A stretch of 51,330 bases of DNA from NCBI RefSeq assembly GCF_011378715.1, contig NZ_WTKU01000028.1, positions 1-51,330 of the forward strand. Reading direction: 5' to 3'. This DNA comes from Psychromonas sp. SA13A (GTDB lineage: Bacteria; Pseudomonadota; Gammaproteobacteria; Enterobacterales; Psychromonadaceae). Below, in pieces: positions 1 to 9,542 of this stretch. The notes beneath the pieces were generated by a model that worked only from the letters and a program-made list of their open reading frames with translations, made no database searches and was not told the DNA's origin. A program made the translations under genes and the position numbers. Positions within the stretch are counted from its first letter, which is position 1; every line of letters starts with the position of its first letter.

Positions 1-1041
1 TATGCTTATCGCTTTTTCTCCGGCAAGAGATGCAACAATGAAAACATATAAACAACTGACCTACGAACAACGATGCCAGATTTATGCGCTAAAGAAAATA
101 GGCATGAGTCAAAATAAAATAGCTAAACAACTGAATGTGAATCAATCAACGCTTAGTAGGGAGCTTTCTCGCAATACAGGTAAGCGAGGTTATCGAATTA
201 ACCAGGCCCAACAAGCTGCAGTTAAAAGGCGTATTGAAGCGCGTAAAGCGATTAAAATGACATCTACTCTGATTGCATTAATAAATGTAAAACTAGGTGA
301 AAAATGGAGTCCTGACCAAATCTCAGGATGGCTTAAGAAAGAGCATGGTACCAGTATTAGCGATGAAACTATTTACCAACATATTTGCTCCAATAAGCGG
401 AGTGGTGGTCAATTATTCCAATATCTGCGTCGAAAAGGCAAGGCTTACCAAGCGCGCAATAAAGATAAACAAGCTGGTCGAGGTTTTATCAAGAACCGCG
501 TCAGTATTGATGAGCGACCTAATATCGTTGATACACGTAGCCGAGTTGGTGATTGGGAAATAGATTTAGTCATTGGTAAAGGGCACAGCGGCGCATTAGT
601 GACTATTGTTGAGCGTAAAACGCGTTTTACAGTATCGACACGTATTGATGATAAGTCAGCAAAGACTGTCACTGCGGCCACACTTGCATTATTAAAACCA
701 TTTAAAAATGCAGTATTAACCATCACCGCTGATAACGGTAAAGAGTTCGCTTATCACGAAGAGTTAACCAAAAAATTAAAGTGTGCAGTCTATTTTGCAG
801 ACCCATACTGTTCATGGCAACGTGGTTTGAATGAAAATACAAATGGTTTGTTAAGACAATATTGGCCCAAATCTACCGACTTTAAAAAAGTATCGAATTC
901 ATTAGTAAAAGAGGTAATATTGAAACTCAATGACAGACCAAGAAAGAAATTAGATTACAATACGCCAGCCAAATTAATGGCTGAACATATGGTAGCTATA
1001 GCTGCTTAGTCGTTATGCACTTCAGAGTTGAATCCGCCTAT
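1..1041 (+). mobile_element. IS30-family insertion sequence, left end cut by window edge
   Basis: Contains one intact IS30-type transposase gene. The left end lies outside the window. The right end is probably just after the transposase stop, where a short stretch around 1014-1041 (reading gcacttcagagttgaatcc) looks like an IS30-type terminal repeat. I could not pair it with a left repeat, so the right boundary is an estimate. The window starting inside a mobile element fits an assembly break at a multicopy repeat. Confidence 0.7.
38..1009 (+). CDS. IS30-family transposase
   Basis: DDE transposase that moves the surrounding IS30 element. The N-terminus (starting MKTYKQLTYEQRCQIYALKK) carries a helix-turn-helix that binds the element ends. 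The catalytic core is visible as DWEIDLVIG (first Asp), TADNGKEF (second Asp) and NENTNGLLRQYWPK (Glu), the usual IS30 DDE layout. About 323 residues, normal for the family, with no frameshift, so probably functional. An ATG at position 2 is in frame, but the ATG at 38 begins where IS30 homology begins and is preferred. It lies downstream of the gsp operon, which runs toward it. Confidence 0.9.
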   Translation: MKTYKQLTYEQRCQIYALKKIGMSQNKIAKQLNVNQSTLSRELSRNTGKRGYRINQAQQAAVKRRIEARKAIKMTSTLIALINVKLGEKWSPDQISGWLKKEHGTSISDETIYQHICSNKRSGGQLFQYLRRKGKAYQARNKDKQAGRGFIKNRVSIDERPNIVDTRSRVGDWEIDLVIGKGHSGALVTIVERKTRFTVSTRIDDKSAKTVTAATLALLKPFKNAVLTITADNGKEFAYHEELTKKLKCAVYFADPYCSWQRGLNENTNGLLRQYWPKSTDFKKVSNSLVKEVILKLNDRPRKKLDYNTPAKLMAEHMVAIAA

Positions 1042-1263
1042 TTAAAAAACTCAGAAGTTGCTAAAGGAAGTACTGTTCGAAGTATTATTTGAAGTACTCT
1101 TAAAAGTAATATTAAAAAGCCACAAGCCTCTATATATGAAGCTTATTTATGACTCTCACCATTCAATTTACATAAGATAGTAAACTGAATGGCAAGCTGA
1201 TTTTTGACGGCACGTTGAAGTTATCATGAGTAAGTACAGGTAAATACAGACGAAGTAAACAGC
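1010..1263. other. Intergenic region between IS30 and gspN
   Basis: No convincing gene. It holds the presumed IS30 right end, then three degenerate copies of a 12-13 bp unit built on GAAGTAYT (about 1064-1105), and a hairpin at 1159-1192. One frame of the repeat reads as a short Leu/Val/Glu/Phe-rich peptide that looks like repeat translation rather than a protein. The end of the gsp transcript should fall here. Confidence 0.5.
1159..1192. repeat. Inverted repeat, possible end of the gsp operon transcript
   Basis: Arms 1159-1171 (ccattcaatttac) and 1180-1192 (gtaaactgaatgg) pair at 12 of 13 positions around an 8-nt loop. On the minus strand it lies about 70 nt past the gspN stop. There is no U-run after it on that strand, so an intrinsic terminator is not proven; it could instead stabilise the mRNA 3' end. 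Confidence 0.4.
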
Positions 1264-2013
1264 TTATAAAACACCTTTAAAACTAACAGTGGTGGCACCG
1301 CTGTCGTTTTTAGGACCAATCCAAGTTAATGATTGTGCTATCGAAGGAGGGAGTTTATCTGTGCCTTGAATTTCACCATTTAATTGGTATATACCACCTT
1401 CGCCAAGATTAATATCTAAGTTAGTGTTTAATTGCTCAGACTCTTGAGTGACAAAAGCAGTAATATTGCCATTATCACATCCTAAGTCTACGGAAGGAGA
1501 AGCTAAATCAACATTACCCATTTGGCTATAAACAAAAGCATTATGCCATACCACGGTGCCCTGTAGTTGTTCACAATAAGGGTCACCTTGCTTTATTTTC
1601 TGAATAACCGCAGAAAAATTACCTTCTATTTTTACCGGTAATTTAGTTGGTATCAATGTGAGTAATTCTGCTGAGGTTAAATCAACCATAACATTTGACG
1701 CACTCGCACCTGTTAAACCATATTCTACAAAACCTTTGCCTGACATTTTATTAGGGCCATTGTAGAAGGAAACATCGGCTCCTATTGCTAAATTTAATAA
1801 TGTTTTTAGTTGAACATCCCATTTCACATTATGAAGCGTAACCTTAGGGTTGATAACTACTTGCTTGGCCTGCCCATTCCATAGACTACCAGAAACATTA
1901 TTGATTTTAACATTTGAAGCTGGCATCCAACCTACAACAGCTGCAGCAGGTAGGTTAACTAACAAACTACCACAGTAAACCAATACAAAAAGTATCGCGA
2001 TTTTGACTTTCAT
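1264..2013 (-). CDS. gspN: Type II secretion protein N
   Basis: Last gene of the T2SS operon and an inner-membrane accessory component with one N-terminal membrane anchor (residues 5-25) and a periplasmic body of about 220 residues. GspN is dispensable in some species and its exact role is not settled. Identification rests on length (249 aa), the anchor followed by an AAAVVGW-type start of the periplasmic domain, and its place immediately after gspM. The ATG at 2013 has a well-placed AAGGG, which supports the start. The gap to gspM is only 18 nt, so it is almost certainly co-transcribed. Confidence 0.88.
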   Translation of the reverse strand: MKVKIAILFVLVYCGSLLVNLPAAAVVGWMPASNVKINNVSGSLWNGQAKQVVINPKVTLHNVKWDVQLKTLLNLAIGADVSFYNGPNKMSGKGFVEYGLTGASASNVMVDLTSAELLTLIPTKLPVKIEGNFSAVIQKIKQGDPYCEQLQGTVVWHNAFVYSQMGNVDLASPSVDLGCDNGNITAFVTQESEQLNTNLDINLGEGGIYQLNGEIQGTDKLPPSIAQSLTWIGPKNDSGATTVSFKGVL

Positions 2014-2031
2014 TTGAACCCTTTTACAATG

Positions 2032-2514
2032 CTAATAACTTAATGACAAACGGTTAACCTTAACCATACCTTGTGTTTTATCCTGATTTAAATCAGCACT
2101 ATTAACTTGTATTTGGTATTGATTTTGTAATGCTGTGATCCATTTTAAGAACTGGTTAAACTCAACTTGATTAATCCAAATATCAACACTGCCATTACGG
2201 TTTTGAATACGAGAAATAACAATTTTATTGCGCTTTGCGGTGCTACTAATCAACTGTGATAAATTTTGTTTTCTAGCCGTTGTCTTCTTATTTCCAACAC
2301 CTGCAACAACGAGTTTATTGGCATTGCTTTCTACCCACTGTAACGTTTGTTCGCTACGTTGTAGTTTTTGCTGACTCGCAGCTAAATTAGTCGCAATAGG
2401 TTGCCAAATAAGAAAATAAATAACTGCAATAAATACAACCACCAGCGATATAAAGGTTAGTTGTTGCTCTCTTTCTGAAATGTTGTCCCACCATTCTTTG
2501 ATTTGTTCAAACAT
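2032..2514 (-). CDS. gspM: Type II secretion protein M
   Basis: Bitopic inner-membrane component of the T2SS assembly platform that pairs with GspL. It has a short cytoplasmic N-terminus (WWDNISEREQQL, the typical GspM opening), a membrane segment at about residues 19-38, then a coiled-coil-like stretch and a small ferredoxin-like periplasmic domain. At 160 aa it matches the family. Its ATG overlaps the gspL stop (TAATG), indicating translational coupling. Confidence 0.93.
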   Translation of the reverse strand: MFEQIKEWWDNISEREQQLTFISLVVVFIAVIYFLIWQPIATNLAASQQKLQRSEQTLQWVESNANKLVVAGVGNKKTTARKQNLSQLISSTAKRNKIVISRIQNRNGSVDIWINQVEFNQFLKWITALQNQYQIQVNSADLNQDKTQGMVKVNRLSLSY

Positions 2515-3707
2515 TAGTTAACCCTCACCGTTAATACACCGCTGACACGATTTTTATTATTACTCAATGCCCCTTGGCCAAGCGTATATTTAGCAGGAAC
2601 TTTTGTGGCGAGTAATTCAAAGGCCTGAAAGCTATCGGCACTAACCGCTAAACTTATTTGTTGGTTTTCACGATTAAATTTTAACGTTGAAATTTGTAAG
2701 CTAGGTACCGCCTGAAAAACTGGAATCAAATCATTTAAAATAGGCAAAAAACCATCTGACTGTGTACTGATTGATGATTCAGCCAACAAACCTTTTAATT
2801 TTTTCTTAATTCGGCTGTACCGTAAAGGTGATTGATTAGGAAAAGCTTTTTGGTAGAGAGTCTCTACTTGATGTTTTACTAATAAGGTTTTTCGCTCAGC
2901 TTGTTTTGTGTCGATAACAGCATTTACTAATAGCACAATAAACAAGATAACAGCGGCAATCGCAGGTAGCTTCCACTTAGCAAGTTGCAAGTTACTTTCT
3001 TTTTTAACTTTAAACTCACCGGTTAACAGGTTGATAGGATTATTAAGGCAACCTTCTGCTAACAATTGCATTGGTAATACGACTGCTTTTTGCTGCCACT
3101 GTCCTATACAATCATTGGGTATGGCACTATAACTTTCAATCTGCTGTTCTGGTTTATCTAATAAATGTAATTGCAAAATGTTATTCAACATATCACTTTC
3201 ACAACACCAAGCTTGGTATTCACCAGTACGTATTAACCATTGATGATCAAGTTGTAATGCTTGCCATTTTTGATCGATAGGTAATGTTAATGCTTCAGGA
3301 ATCAAACGCTGACAAAAAATATCGGCATCAGCTAACCAACCCAACCACATTGTTAATTTACTCTTAAAACAAATGGCAATTTCAACTAAATCTGTTTCTT
3401 TAGCTAACACTGAAAAGTGTAACTTATCAACATCACTAGCCAAGTCATCTTCCAACATATAAGGCAGAGCTTGTTGCATTTGACGCGTATAGGTTCCTTT
3501 AATTACCACTGATTTTAATGTAACATCGACGCCAGGTACTAAACAAATAACTTTCCGAGACTGCGCTTTTTCCGTTAACAATTTCAACGCCTGTGCATTA
3601 TCTAAATCACCCGACGCAATGATCTCTTTTTCACTTTCAGACCAAACTAACCAATGGATAGTTTGGTGTGCTTCACTTGCTAAGCGGATAATTAATTGTT
3701 CACTCAC
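2514..3707 (-). CDS. gspL: Type II secretion protein L
   Basis: Bitopic T2SS platform protein linking the cytoplasmic ATPase GspE to the membrane. Residues 1-235 form the actin-like cytoplasmic domain that holds the GspE N-terminus; residues 247-265 are the membrane segment; the rest is the periplasmic domain that pairs with GspM. The length of 397 aa is usual. It starts with GTG, which shares bases with the gspK stop (GTGA), and ends in a TAATG overlap with gspM, so it is coupled on both sides. Confidence 0.93.
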   Translation of the reverse strand: MSEQLIIRLASEAHQTIHWLVWSESEKEIIASGDLDNAQALKLLTEKAQSRKVICLVPGVDVTLKSVVIKGTYTRQMQQALPYMLEDDLASDVDKLHFSVLAKETDLVEIAICFKSKLTMWLGWLADADIFCQRLIPEALTLPIDQKWQALQLDHQWLIRTGEYQAWCCESDMLNNILQLHLLDKPEQQIESYSAIPNDCIGQWQQKAVVLPMQLLAEGCLNNPINLLTGEFKVKKESNLQLAKWKLPAIAAVILFIVLLVNAVIDTKQAERKTLLVKHQVETLYQKAFPNQSPLRYSRIKKKLKGLLAESSISTQSDGFLPILNDLIPVFQAVPSLQISTLKFNRENQQISLAVSADSFQAFELLATKVPAKYTLGQGALSNNKNRVSGVLTVRVN

Positions 3708-4708
3708 TTGAACATCTCCATGCCAACTACCTCTTCAGCTCCTGCGTATTGGAAACGGATAGTAGTCGCTTTTTTATTCTCTATTTTAAATAATAGCTTG
3801 AAAACCATTATTCGCTGATCAAACTCTGCTAAACCAAATAATTGAAAAAAATCACTCGTTACACTTAACTGTGAACTGATCACATCAGGTATTAACTTAT
3901 CGGCAATTAACTCTGATGCTAAAAATTCATCAACAGATGCCCAACCACTAATTGGTCTATCATCTAATATAGATTGAATATCCTCTACCGTAATAAGCAA
4001 CTCAGGAGGAAATAAAGCAAATAGTATTTGCGCTTGTTTTTTGTTAACTGTATTCACATTAATCAACTGATTTGATGCAGGTAGTGCACATAAAAAAGGT
4101 TTTATACGTTCATAAATCTGGTCAGTAACCCCTTGTATTGCCCTTAACTCTGAAACATCAACCATCAAATGATTAGCGGTTAAATGTGGTACTCCCACTG
4201 ATTCGTAATATCTATCTTCAGCACCCTGTGAAACATCGACAGTATCATTGCTATCCAGCCAATCCCGCGTAGACTCAGCAATTATTTCAGCTTCATACTC
4301 TTCAACACCTAGTGAAATCAGCAACGTTTGAAATTGGCTAATAGGTAAAGCACGAGTATCATCTTGGTCAGCTTGGGCAATGGCATTAATATTAAAGCAA
4401 CGACGGTAATCGATCATATTACCGGTAATCGATCCTTCGTCGACAGGAAAAACGATATCTGGCGTAGCCCATATTTGATCTAGACTGATCACTTCACTAT
4501 CGGCAAAATCATCTTCTAATACCATGCGACTAAAATCCACGGTGGCTTGCCCATACCAATATACTTTTTCTGAATACGAAAGTCCTTCTGTCCGCAACAA
4601 GCTAGAGGTCATTCGCCCTGTCATAGTGGCGGCAATGGTCACCATGATCGCTAAAATCATTAAAATAGTGATTAACGCAATACCTCGTTGCTTATGATAT
4701 CTGGCCAT
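3704..4708 (-). CDS. gspK: Type II secretion minor pseudopilin K
   Basis: Largest minor pseudopilin, which caps the tip of the T2SS pseudopilus with GspI and GspJ. The N-terminus RGIALITILMILAIMV is a prepilin peptidase site plus hydrophobic helix. It has Thr rather than Glu at mature position 5, a known GspK trait. The large globular domain (334 aa in total) includes the family's acidic calcium-type stretches (DWLDSNDTVD). It overlaps gspJ by one base (TAATG) and gspL by four. Confidence 0.95.
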   Translation of the reverse strand: MARYHKQRGIALITILMILAIMVTIAATMTGRMTSSLLRTEGLSYSEKVYWYGQATVDFSRMVLEDDFADSEVISLDQIWATPDIVFPVDEGSITGNMIDYRRCFNINAIAQADQDDTRALPISQFQTLLISLGVEEYEAEIIAESTRDWLDSNDTVDVSQGAEDRYYESVGVPHLTANHLMVDVSELRAIQGVTDQIYERIKPFLCALPASNQLINVNTVNKKQAQILFALFPPELLITVEDIQSILDDRPISGWASVDEFLASELIADKLIPDVISSQLSVTSDFFQLFGLAEFDQRIMVFKLLFKIENKKATTIRFQYAGAEEVVGMEMFK

Positions 4709-5343
4709 TAATCTTCTACCGAACTATCAGGTAATATAAAAATTCGCTTTAATTCACCGTAGTGTTGGCTGTTAATAGTCATTTCAATACCTTTAGGTAT
4801 CGTTTTATCTGCATTCCAAGTATCTATCCAATCATCGTCCCAAAATCTAAAACTTAAACTATCAACATCATTTAATATTACTTGTTGCTCTGGTTTCTCT
4901 CCCGCGACAGTATCTGGGTGTAAATAATACAAACGTTGTAATTGATTATTTTTAACGCGATAACCTACTCGTAAAATAGTTGAACGAGGCAACAAGTTAA
5001 GTGGGTTAGTCCAACCTAAGCGATTAAACTCTATACCTTCAGAGTCTGAATCCAATACTTTTTTTCCCGCATACAAGACTTGTAAATTTTCATCTTCGAC
5101 ATTACCTGTTCGTGAAATACGCGCCACCATTTGTACAAAATCGCGTTCAATTAATAACATACCACGCTGAATTTCAACTAAATGCTTATCATGCTCACGA
5201 CTGATTTCTCCACTGCGTAAAACACCTTGTAATATTTGGTAAGCAGCAAGACTTAATGTTGCAAAAATAGCAATGGCAATCAAAATCTCGATTAAGGTAA
5301 AACCATTTTGTTTAACCTGTTGATGGTACTTATGGTTTGGCAA
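4708..5343 (-). CDS. gspJ: Type II secretion minor pseudopilin J
   Basis: Minor pseudopilin of the tip complex (I-J-K). The prepilin cleavage motif is KQNGFTLIEILIAIAIF, with Glu at mature position 5; the mature domain has the GspJ hallmarks GIEFNRLGWTNP and SLSFRFWDDDW. At 211 aa it is normal. The likely start is TTG at 5343, because AAGGA lies 6 nt upstream and no ATG is available before the cleavage site. It overlaps the end of gspI by 14 nt. Confidence 0.94.
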   Translation of the reverse strand: MPNHKYHQQVKQNGFTLIEILIAIAIFATLSLAAYQILQGVLRSGEISREHDKHLVEIQRGMLLIERDFVQMVARISRTGNVEDENLQVLYAGKKVLDSDSEGIEFNRLGWTNPLNLLPRSTILRVGYRVKNNQLQRLYYLHPDTVAGEKPEQQVILNDVDSLSFRFWDDDWIDTWNADKTIPKGIEMTINSQHYGELKRIFILPDSSVED

Positions 5344-5719
5344 TGTAAGTCCTTATATACCCCAGTGCTTGGCCATCTTTTTGGTCACTCACTTCAACAT
5401 CTAATGCCCTAAAATCTGTATTACCTGTGGTAACACCTTGAAAGCGCAGGTACCACTTAGTATCCGCAAACTCAACTTCCTCTCGACGCCAGTGTAATTC
5501 AGGCCACTGTTGTTGTAGTTTAAGTTCAGAAAGCCGATTACTTGCGACCCACATTGCGAATGTTTTTTGCTGTAAATAACTTTGATTACTTAATGATTGT
5601 GAAGCTGCTTGCATTACCGCAATACCAGCCGAAGCTAAAATCACTAACGCTAACATTACTTCTAGCAAGGTCATACCTTGCTCTTTTTTAATACCGTTAT
5701 TAGTGAATAATTTGCTCAT
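5330..5719 (-). CDS. gspI: Type II secretion minor pseudopilin I
   Basis: Small minor pseudopilin (129 aa) that starts pseudopilus tip assembly with GspJ and GspK. The leader MSKLFTNNGIKKEQG precedes the class III cleavage site and the helix MTLLEVMLALVILASAGIAV with the conserved Glu5. The conserved segment ASNRLSELKLQQQWP is characteristic of GspI. It lies 3 nt after gspH and overlaps gspJ. Confidence 0.95.
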   Translation of the reverse strand: MSKLFTNNGIKKEQGMTLLEVMLALVILASAGIAVMQAASQSLSNQSYLQQKTFAMWVASNRLSELKLQQQWPELHWRREEVEFADTKWYLRFQGVTTGNTDFRALDVEVSDQKDGQALGYIRTYIAKP

Positions 5720-5722
5720 AAA

Positions 5723-6313
5723 TCACTCATTAATTAATTCAATTTGTCCGCTCATGCCCACTTTAACTGTGATTTTACGCGATACATTCTCTGTACTAGA
5801 AAATTGATAACTGAAAGGTGTCACTTCACCACTAGACATAATAAAAACATGTGGGTTAATAGATGACTGTTTTGTTTGACCGTCAATGTTAACTAAATAT
5901 GATTGCTCTACAAAAGTATCAGAGTCAGCTTTTTTTTGTGCTTGTTCTAACTCCCCCCAAACATTACCCACTAGATTGTATTCAGCACTAACATTGTCTG
6001 GGAATGTTATATAACCATTGATCCGCGAGTTTACTAAAGGTTGCCATTGCCTTTTACTAAAGTCATAAAAAGCAAAGGTGTAACCTTGCTCATTAAACTC
6101 AATACCAAATTCAGTATTTAAAATTAATGCCTGATCCTGTGCTAGCTGCAATAAAGTACTAAAACGTTGCGCATGCCATTGACTGCTTTGCGCAGTGTTA
6201 CCTGAGCTGGTTAATGTCATGACCACACCAACAGAAATCATGCCCATTAACACTAATACCAGCATGACTTCTAATAAGGTGAAACCTTTCACATTACGCA
6301 TTGGAATGGTCAC
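5723..6313 (-). CDS. gspH: Type II secretion minor pseudopilin H
   Basis: Minor pseudopilin that joins the tip complex to the GspG shaft. The prepilin motif is VKGFTLLEVMLVLVLMG; the C-terminal beta domain ends with a SGEVTPF-type segment usual for GspH. At 196 aa it is normal. Two starts are possible, GTG at 6313 or ATG at 6301, and neither has a strong Shine-Dalgarno; both leave a short leader before the Gly cleavage site. It sits 15 nt after gspG. Confidence 0.93.
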   Translation of the reverse strand: MTIPMRNVKGFTLLEVMLVLVLMGMISVGVVMTLTSSGNTAQSSQWHAQRFSTLLQLAQDQALILNTEFGIEFNEQGYTFAFYDFSKRQWQPLVNSRINGYITFPDNVSAEYNLVGNVWGELEQAQKKADSDTFVEQSYLVNIDGQTKQSSINPHVFIMSSGEVTPFSYQFSSTENVSRKITVKVGMSGQIELINE

Positions 6314-6328
6314 AAATACATTTATGTA

Positions 6329-6769
6329 TTATTTATCATTGAGGTTCCAGGTACCGATATCATCATCAGTCCCCTCTTCACCATCAAGACCCACTGAAAG
6401 TACATCGATTTTACTTTTCTCGCCCGGACTATTTAGAATGTAATCATTACCCCATGGGTCTTGAGGGAGTCGTTTAATGTAACCGTCTTCACGATAATTA
6501 CGTGGTGCAGGCGATGCGCTCGGCTCTGAGACTAATGCTTCTAAACCTTGATCCGTTGTCGGATAAACACTGTTATCTAATTTATACATATCTAATGCAT
6601 TTTCTAAAGCAATAATGTCTGACTTAACTTTTTGCACATCTGCTTTATCTTTATTACCGATTAAGTTAGGCACAACCATTGCTGCTAATACACCTAAAAT
6701 AACGATAACCACCATGATTTCTAATAATGTAAAACCTTTTTGTTTCATTTTTGGTTTTAAATCTTTCAC
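6329..6769 (-). CDS. gspG: Type II secretion major pseudopilin G
   Basis: Main subunit of the T2SS pseudopilus. Motif QKGFTLLEIMVVIVILGVLAA is the prepilin site and helix with Glu5; YPTTDQGLEALV and DPWGNDY are GspG signatures; DGEEGTDDDIGTW near the C-terminus is the calcium-binding loop. I favour GTG at 6769, since AAGGTG lies about 6 nt upstream, whereas the internal ATG at 6748 has no ribosome site. This gives a 12-residue leader, longer than is often annotated. Confidence 0.97.
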   Translation of the reverse strand: MKDLKPKMKQKGFTLLEIMVVIVILGVLAAMVVPNLIGNKDKADVQKVKSDIIALENALDMYKLDNSVYPTTDQGLEALVSEPSASPAPRNYREDGYIKRLPQDPWGNDYILNSPGEKSKIDVLSVGLDGEEGTDDDIGTWNLNDK

Positions 6770-6807
6770 GCTTTCACCTTTTTTAATATATAAATTGTAT
6801 AGTTCAG

Positions 6808-8022
6808 TTAGCCTGAAACCATATTATTAAGAGCCAAAATTGGCTGTAAAATGGCTGTAACAATAAACAAAACCACCCCCGCCATTGAGATAACGAGTGC
6901 AGGTTCAAAGATCCCTAATGCTAATGTTACTTGTGCCGAGAACTGTTTGTCTTGATTATCGGCAGATCGTTCCAACATATTACCTAATTCACCACTTCTT
7001 TCTCCACTGGCAATCATGTGTAACATCATCGGAGGGAACAACTTAGTACTATCTAATGCTCTCCCCAAACTTGTACCTTCGCGAACACGTTCAGCAGCTT
7101 CCTTCACTTTTAAACGAATATATTGATTACTTAAAACATCTCCGGCGATCCCCATTGCCTCTAACAACGGCACCGCACTACTATTTAAAATGCTTAATGT
7201 TCGAGCAAAGCGCGCCGTATTTAATTCACTAACAACCTTTCCAACAACAGGAATGCGTAATAAAAAGCGATCAAATCGTAGTTGATTACTGGCTTTGCGT
7301 AAGTAATATTTAAATAGCAATAAAGCAATAATACACAAACCTAAAAAAAACAAACCATAGGCACTCAATGCGTCACTAACAGCAATAAGAAAAATTGTCG
7401 ACCCCGGTAAGTCTGCTCCCATATGTTGAAACTGGCCAACAACTTGCGGCACTACTGACGTTAATAGAATAGCGACAACAGAGATAGCGACTAAGGTTAA
7501 TACAATCGGATAAATCAACGCTTGCATCATCTTACTTTTCATTTCTTGTCGTTGTTCGGCGTAATCAGCAAGCCTATCTAGTACTTTTTCTAAATGTCCT
7601 GATTTTTCTCCCGCAGCAACCATCGCACAAAATAGATCATCAAAAATCATAGGGTAATTGCGCATACTATCTGCGAGTGTATAACCTTCAATCACTCCAC
7701 CACGTACCGACGCTAGCATGCTTTTAATTTTAGGCTTATCACATTGCTCAGCTACTGCTTGCAATGACTCTTCAAGGGGAATAGAAGAAGCGACTAAAGT
7801 AGACAGCTGACGAGTGATCAACGCTAAATCAGCTGTTTTTATTTTACTTTGAATAAAAGCCTTACCAGCTCTTTTGCGTTTTGAGGCAATGGCTTCAACT
7901 TCTAAGGGCATCAAGCCTACATTACGCAATTGTTGACGCAACATACGAGCAGAGTCAGCCTCTTGTGTTCCTCTGGTTTGTTTGCCTTTTGCGTCTAACG
8001 CTTTATAGGAAAAAGTAGCCAC
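6808..8022 (-). CDS. gspF: Type II secretion inner-membrane platform protein F
   Basis: Polytopic core of the inner-membrane platform, thought to couple GspE to pseudopilus assembly. It shows two homologous cytoplasmic helical domains (about 70-170 and 270-375), each followed by membrane segments, and ends in a third (LFIVTAILQPILALNNM). The motifs VAAGEKSGHLEKVLDRLA and IASGERSGELGNMLERSA are the duplicated family signatures. At 404 aa it is normal. The start overlaps the gspE stop by one base. Confidence 0.97.
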   Translation of the reverse strand: MATFSYKALDAKGKQTRGTQEADSARMLRQQLRNVGLMPLEVEAIASKRKRAGKAFIQSKIKTADLALITRQLSTLVASSIPLEESLQAVAEQCDKPKIKSMLASVRGGVIEGYTLADSMRNYPMIFDDLFCAMVAAGEKSGHLEKVLDRLADYAEQRQEMKSKMMQALIYPIVLTLVAISVVAILLTSVVPQVVGQFQHMGADLPGSTIFLIAVSDALSAYGLFFLGLCIIALLLFKYYLRKASNQLRFDRFLLRIPVVGKVVSELNTARFARTLSILNSSAVPLLEAMGIAGDVLSNQYIRLKVKEAAERVREGTSLGRALDSTKLFPPMMLHMIASGERSGELGNMLERSADNQDKQFSAQVTLALGIFEPALVISMAGVVLFIVTAILQPILALNNMVSG

Positions 8023-9542
8023 TAATCCTCTCTAGTCACACGTAAAATTTCTTCTAACGTGGTTTGACCTTGTAATACTTTTTTAAGTCCATCATCTCGA
8101 ATGCTCGCAGAGGTTTTACGAATTTCTCGTTCTACAGCTTGCTCGCCAGCACCGGTATGAATTAACTCCCGTACCACCTCATTAACCACTAATAATTCAT
8201 GAATACCCGTACGTCCTCGATATCCCGTATGGTTACATTGACGACAACCATCGGGACGATAAATAGTGGCTTCTTCAAGCTCGGTAATACCCAAGATTTC
8301 TTTTTCGGAAGGGCTTGCTGAATGCGGAGCTTTACATTGCGGGCATAAACGGCGCACTAAGCGCTGTGCTAGCACACCTAAAATACTAGAAGATAAAAGA
8401 AATGGTTCAACGCCCATATCACGTAAACGGGTCACCGCACCTACTGCAGTATTAGTGTGTAATGTAGATAATACTAAGTGCCCAGTTAAACTCGCTTGTA
8501 CTGCGATTTCAGCGGTTTCAAGGTCACGAATTTCACCAATCATCACAACATCAGGATCTTGACGTAAAATAGCACGTAAACCACGAGCAAAAGTCATATC
8601 AACCTTGGTATTAACTTGGGTTTGACCAATACCATCGATTGCATACTCAATAGGGTCTTCCACTGTGAGGATGTTTCTATCTCTAGAATTGATCTCTAAT
8701 AGGCTAGCATAAAGTGTAGTACTTTTACCTGAACCAGTGGGCCCAGTCACTAATATTATACCATGTGGTTTATGAATAAGGTTTTGTAGTAATACGTGAT
8801 TTTCTTTGGTCATGCCTAATGTAGAAAGCTCTAGCTTAACTGCATTTTTATCTAATAAACGCAATACAACACGTTCACCATAACTCGCAGGCATAGTTGA
8901 AACACGCACATCTACTGCGCGCCCCCCAATACGTAGTGAAATACGCCCATCCTGTGGAATACGCTTTTCAGCGATATCCAGTTTTGCCATGACTTTAATA
9001 CGAGACACTAACAGTGCGGCTAATTTGCGATGTGGTTTTAATATTTCACGTAATACGCCATCAATACGGAAACGAATAATTAATGTTTGCTCAAAGGTTT
9101 CAATATGAATATCAGACGCTTCTTCTTTAATCGCCTCACCTAACATCGCATTAATTAATTTAATGATCGGTGCATCATCTTCAGCTTCTAATAAGTCATC
9201 ATTAGCAGGTAGTTCTTCGGCCAAAGTAAAGAAATCGTCCGCGCCTAGATCTTCCATCAATTGTTGCGTTTCTAAGGAAGATGATTGATAAGCACGAGCC
9301 ACTAGCTTATCAAATACCTCACTCTCTACTTGTTTAGTAGTAAAAGAATGACCAATAACACGGCGCACTTCTATCAACAGTTCAACATGAGGTGTTTTTT
9401 TAAAGCACAATTCACTCTGCTGCCCGCTATGTTGCATGACTAGTTCATGCTTTTTAGAAAAAGCAAAAGGCAACTGACCTGAAGGAGTAAACTCTACTAC
9501 TTCAGCTTCTTCAATTGCTTCGATATCGCTTAAATTACTCAT
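8022..9542 (-). CDS. gspE: Type II secretion ATPase E
   Basis: Cytoplasmic hexameric ATPase powering pseudopilus assembly. The N-terminal domain (1-130) docks on GspL. The C-terminal ATPase has Walker [10 protein letters not shown] (267-275), an Asp box, Walker [13 protein letters not shown] (329-340), a His box (LSTLHTN) and a zinc module with C400, C403, C433 and C436. All catalytic motifs are present. Its ATG sits inside the end of gspD (8-nt overlap), indicating coupling. At 506 aa it is the usual length. Confidence 0.97.
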   Translation of the reverse strand: MSNLSDIEAIEEAEVVEFTPSGQLPFAFSKKHELVMQHSGQQSELCFKKTPHVELLIEVRRVIGHSFTTKQVESEVFDKLVARAYQSSSLETQQLMEDLGADDFFTLAEELPANDDLLEAEDDAPIIKLINAMLGEAIKEEASDIHIETFEQTLIIRFRIDGVLREILKPHRKLAALLVSRIKVMAKLDIAEKRIPQDGRISLRIGGRAVDVRVSTMPASYGERVVLRLLDKNAVKLELSTLGMTKENHVLLQNLIHKPHGIILVTGPTGSGKSTTLYASLLEINSRDRNILTVEDPIEYAIDGIGQTQVNTKVDMTFARGLRAILRQDPDVVMIGEIRDLETAEIAVQASLTGHLVLSTLHTNTAVGAVTRLRDMGVEPFLLSSSILGVLAQRLVRRLCPQCKAPHSASPSEKEILGITELEEATIYRPDGCRQCNHTGYRGRTGIHELLVVNEVVRELIHTGAGEQAVEREIRKTSASIRDDGLKKVLQGQTTLEEILRVTRED

